This document shows positions 5,913-6,092 of a stretch of DNA of 6,092 nucleotides, in pieces. The notes beneath the pieces were generated by a model that worked only from the letters and a program-made list of their open reading frames with translations, made no database searches and was not told the origin of the DNA. The stretch's first letter is position 1, and each line of letters opens with the position of its first letter. The position numbers and the translations under genes are program-made. Source of the DNA: Alphaproteobacteria bacterium (GTDB taxonomy: Bacteria > Pseudomonadota > Alphaproteobacteria > Rickettsiales > UBA998); the NCBI GenBank assembly GCA_021730835.1, contig JAKFYP010000083.1:1-6092 (forward strand), given 5' to 3'.

Positions 5913-5975
5913 ATAGCCGATGTGATTGATGTGCAGGCACACAAGTAAATCGGCTATACCTAAATTTAGATAGTG

Positions 5976-6004
5976 TCGTCATGAGATAGTGAATTTGTTA
6001 TAAT
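5976..6004 (+). promoter_or_regulatory. Transposase promoter
   Basis: A perfect -10 box TATAAT (5999-6004) lies 17 bp after TCGTCA (5976-5981), which matches the -35 consensus TTGACA at four of six positions and sits in the terminal repeat. The transcript would have a leader of about 28 bases. Confidence 0.6.
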
Positions 6005-6038
6005 GCAGCCTTATTCACCCTAAGAATGAGGTTTTCCA

Positions 6039-6092
6039 ATGGTTGCAGCACATCGGCGTCATGATATATCGGATAAAGTATGGTCGTTATTA
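6039..6092 (+). CDS. IS5-family transposase, N-terminal fragment cut by the window edge
   Basis: Only the first 18 codons are present, in frame to the last base: MVAAHRRHDISDKVWSLL. The RHDISDxxWxLL pattern is the start of the DUF4096-type N-terminal domain of IS5-family DDE transposases, which cut and paste the element at its terminal repeats. A GAGG (6028-6031) lies 7 bases before the ATG, a good ribosome binding site. The rest of the catalytic domain lies beyond the window, so it cannot be judged intact, frameshifted or split into two overlapping frames. Confidence 0.85.
   Translation, partial: MVAAHRRHDISDKVWSLL

Larger units (their letters stand above)
5607..5958. repeat. 352-bp composite unit bounded by a 16-bp inverted repeat
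   Basis: TATAGCCGGTTTACTT (5607-5622) and AAGTAAATCGGCTATA (5943-5958) are inverted copies, 15 of 16 matching. Between them are no credible genes: only a C/T-rich then G-rich stretch with a weak CTCTCC/GGAGAG stem (5642-5664), the nested palindromes at 5704-5845, and a GC-rich hairpin near 5900. Short frames across it encode repeat-derived peptides. This explains most of the gene-free stretch 5547-6038. The unit could be a miniature transposable element, or three neighbouring repeats whose ends match by shared origin. Confidence 0.55.
5968..6092 (+). mobile_element. Left end of an IS5-family insertion sequence (continues beyond window)
   Basis: The terminal sequence AGATAGTGTCGTCA (5968-5981) recurs as an inverted pair at 4339-4374. 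It precedes a promoter and a transposase start in the same direction, as expected of an IS left end. Whether the IS starts exactly here or a few bases earlier (TTTAGATAG from 5965) cannot be fixed without the right end. AGATAGTG repeats directly at 5984-5991 inside the end. The element begins within about 10 bp of the 16-bp repeat ending at 5958. Confidence 0.8.

Noticed and set aside
5622..5982. Two overlapping minus-strand frames of 82 and 64 codons
   Set aside because: Both run through the nested palindromes and encode typical repeat-derived peptides (HCECSEAI, RPLHNSSLRVQRS); no start signals or domain.

Overview
The window looks like a chromosomal segment of an alphaproteobacterium. The NAD kinase reads like the short alphaproteobacterial form, the flavoprotein belongs to the ubiquinone-hydroxylase family, and the intergenic DNA carries dispersed palindromes. 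One palindrome (arms CGTCATTGCGAG / CTCGCAATGACG with internal CGAAGCAATC / GATTGCTTCG) resembles repeats common in Rickettsiales and other host-associated Alphaproteobacteria. Coding regions are fairly GC-rich, so a classical AT-rich Rickettsia is unlikely. The genus cannot be told from the sequence.

Layout. Bases 1-180 hold two related hairpins and one end of a repeat family. On the minus strand follow a small predicted membrane protein (180-578) and nadK (663-1442, NAD kinase). Divergent from nadK is a UbiH/UbiF/COQ6-type FAD monooxygenase (1564-2787). It converges on a 471-residue protein of unknown function (2878-4293, minus), and a 58-bp near-perfect palindrome fills the gap between the two 3' ends. 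After a 36-bp palindrome resembling joined insertion-sequence ends and a probable intrinsic terminator comes rlmN (4452-5546, minus), a dual-specificity rRNA/tRNA adenine-C2 methyltransferase. From 5547 to 6038 there is no gene. That stretch holds nested inverted repeats, followed by the left end, promoter and first 18 codons of an IS5-family transposase, which continues past the window.

The genes are mostly housekeeping (NADP supply, quinone hydroxylation, ribosome/tRNA methylation) and do not form one clear operon; only the small membrane protein may be co-transcribed with nadK. The unusual content is the intergenic DNA. One 18-bp terminus (GAGACCATTGCATAACTC) occurs at three places around different cores. 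One copy appears to be inserted inside a larger inverted-repeat unit while itself enclosing a third palindrome. A miniature of the IS ends sits 1.6 kb from the intact IS end. I see no defence system, CRISPR array, tRNA or rRNA.
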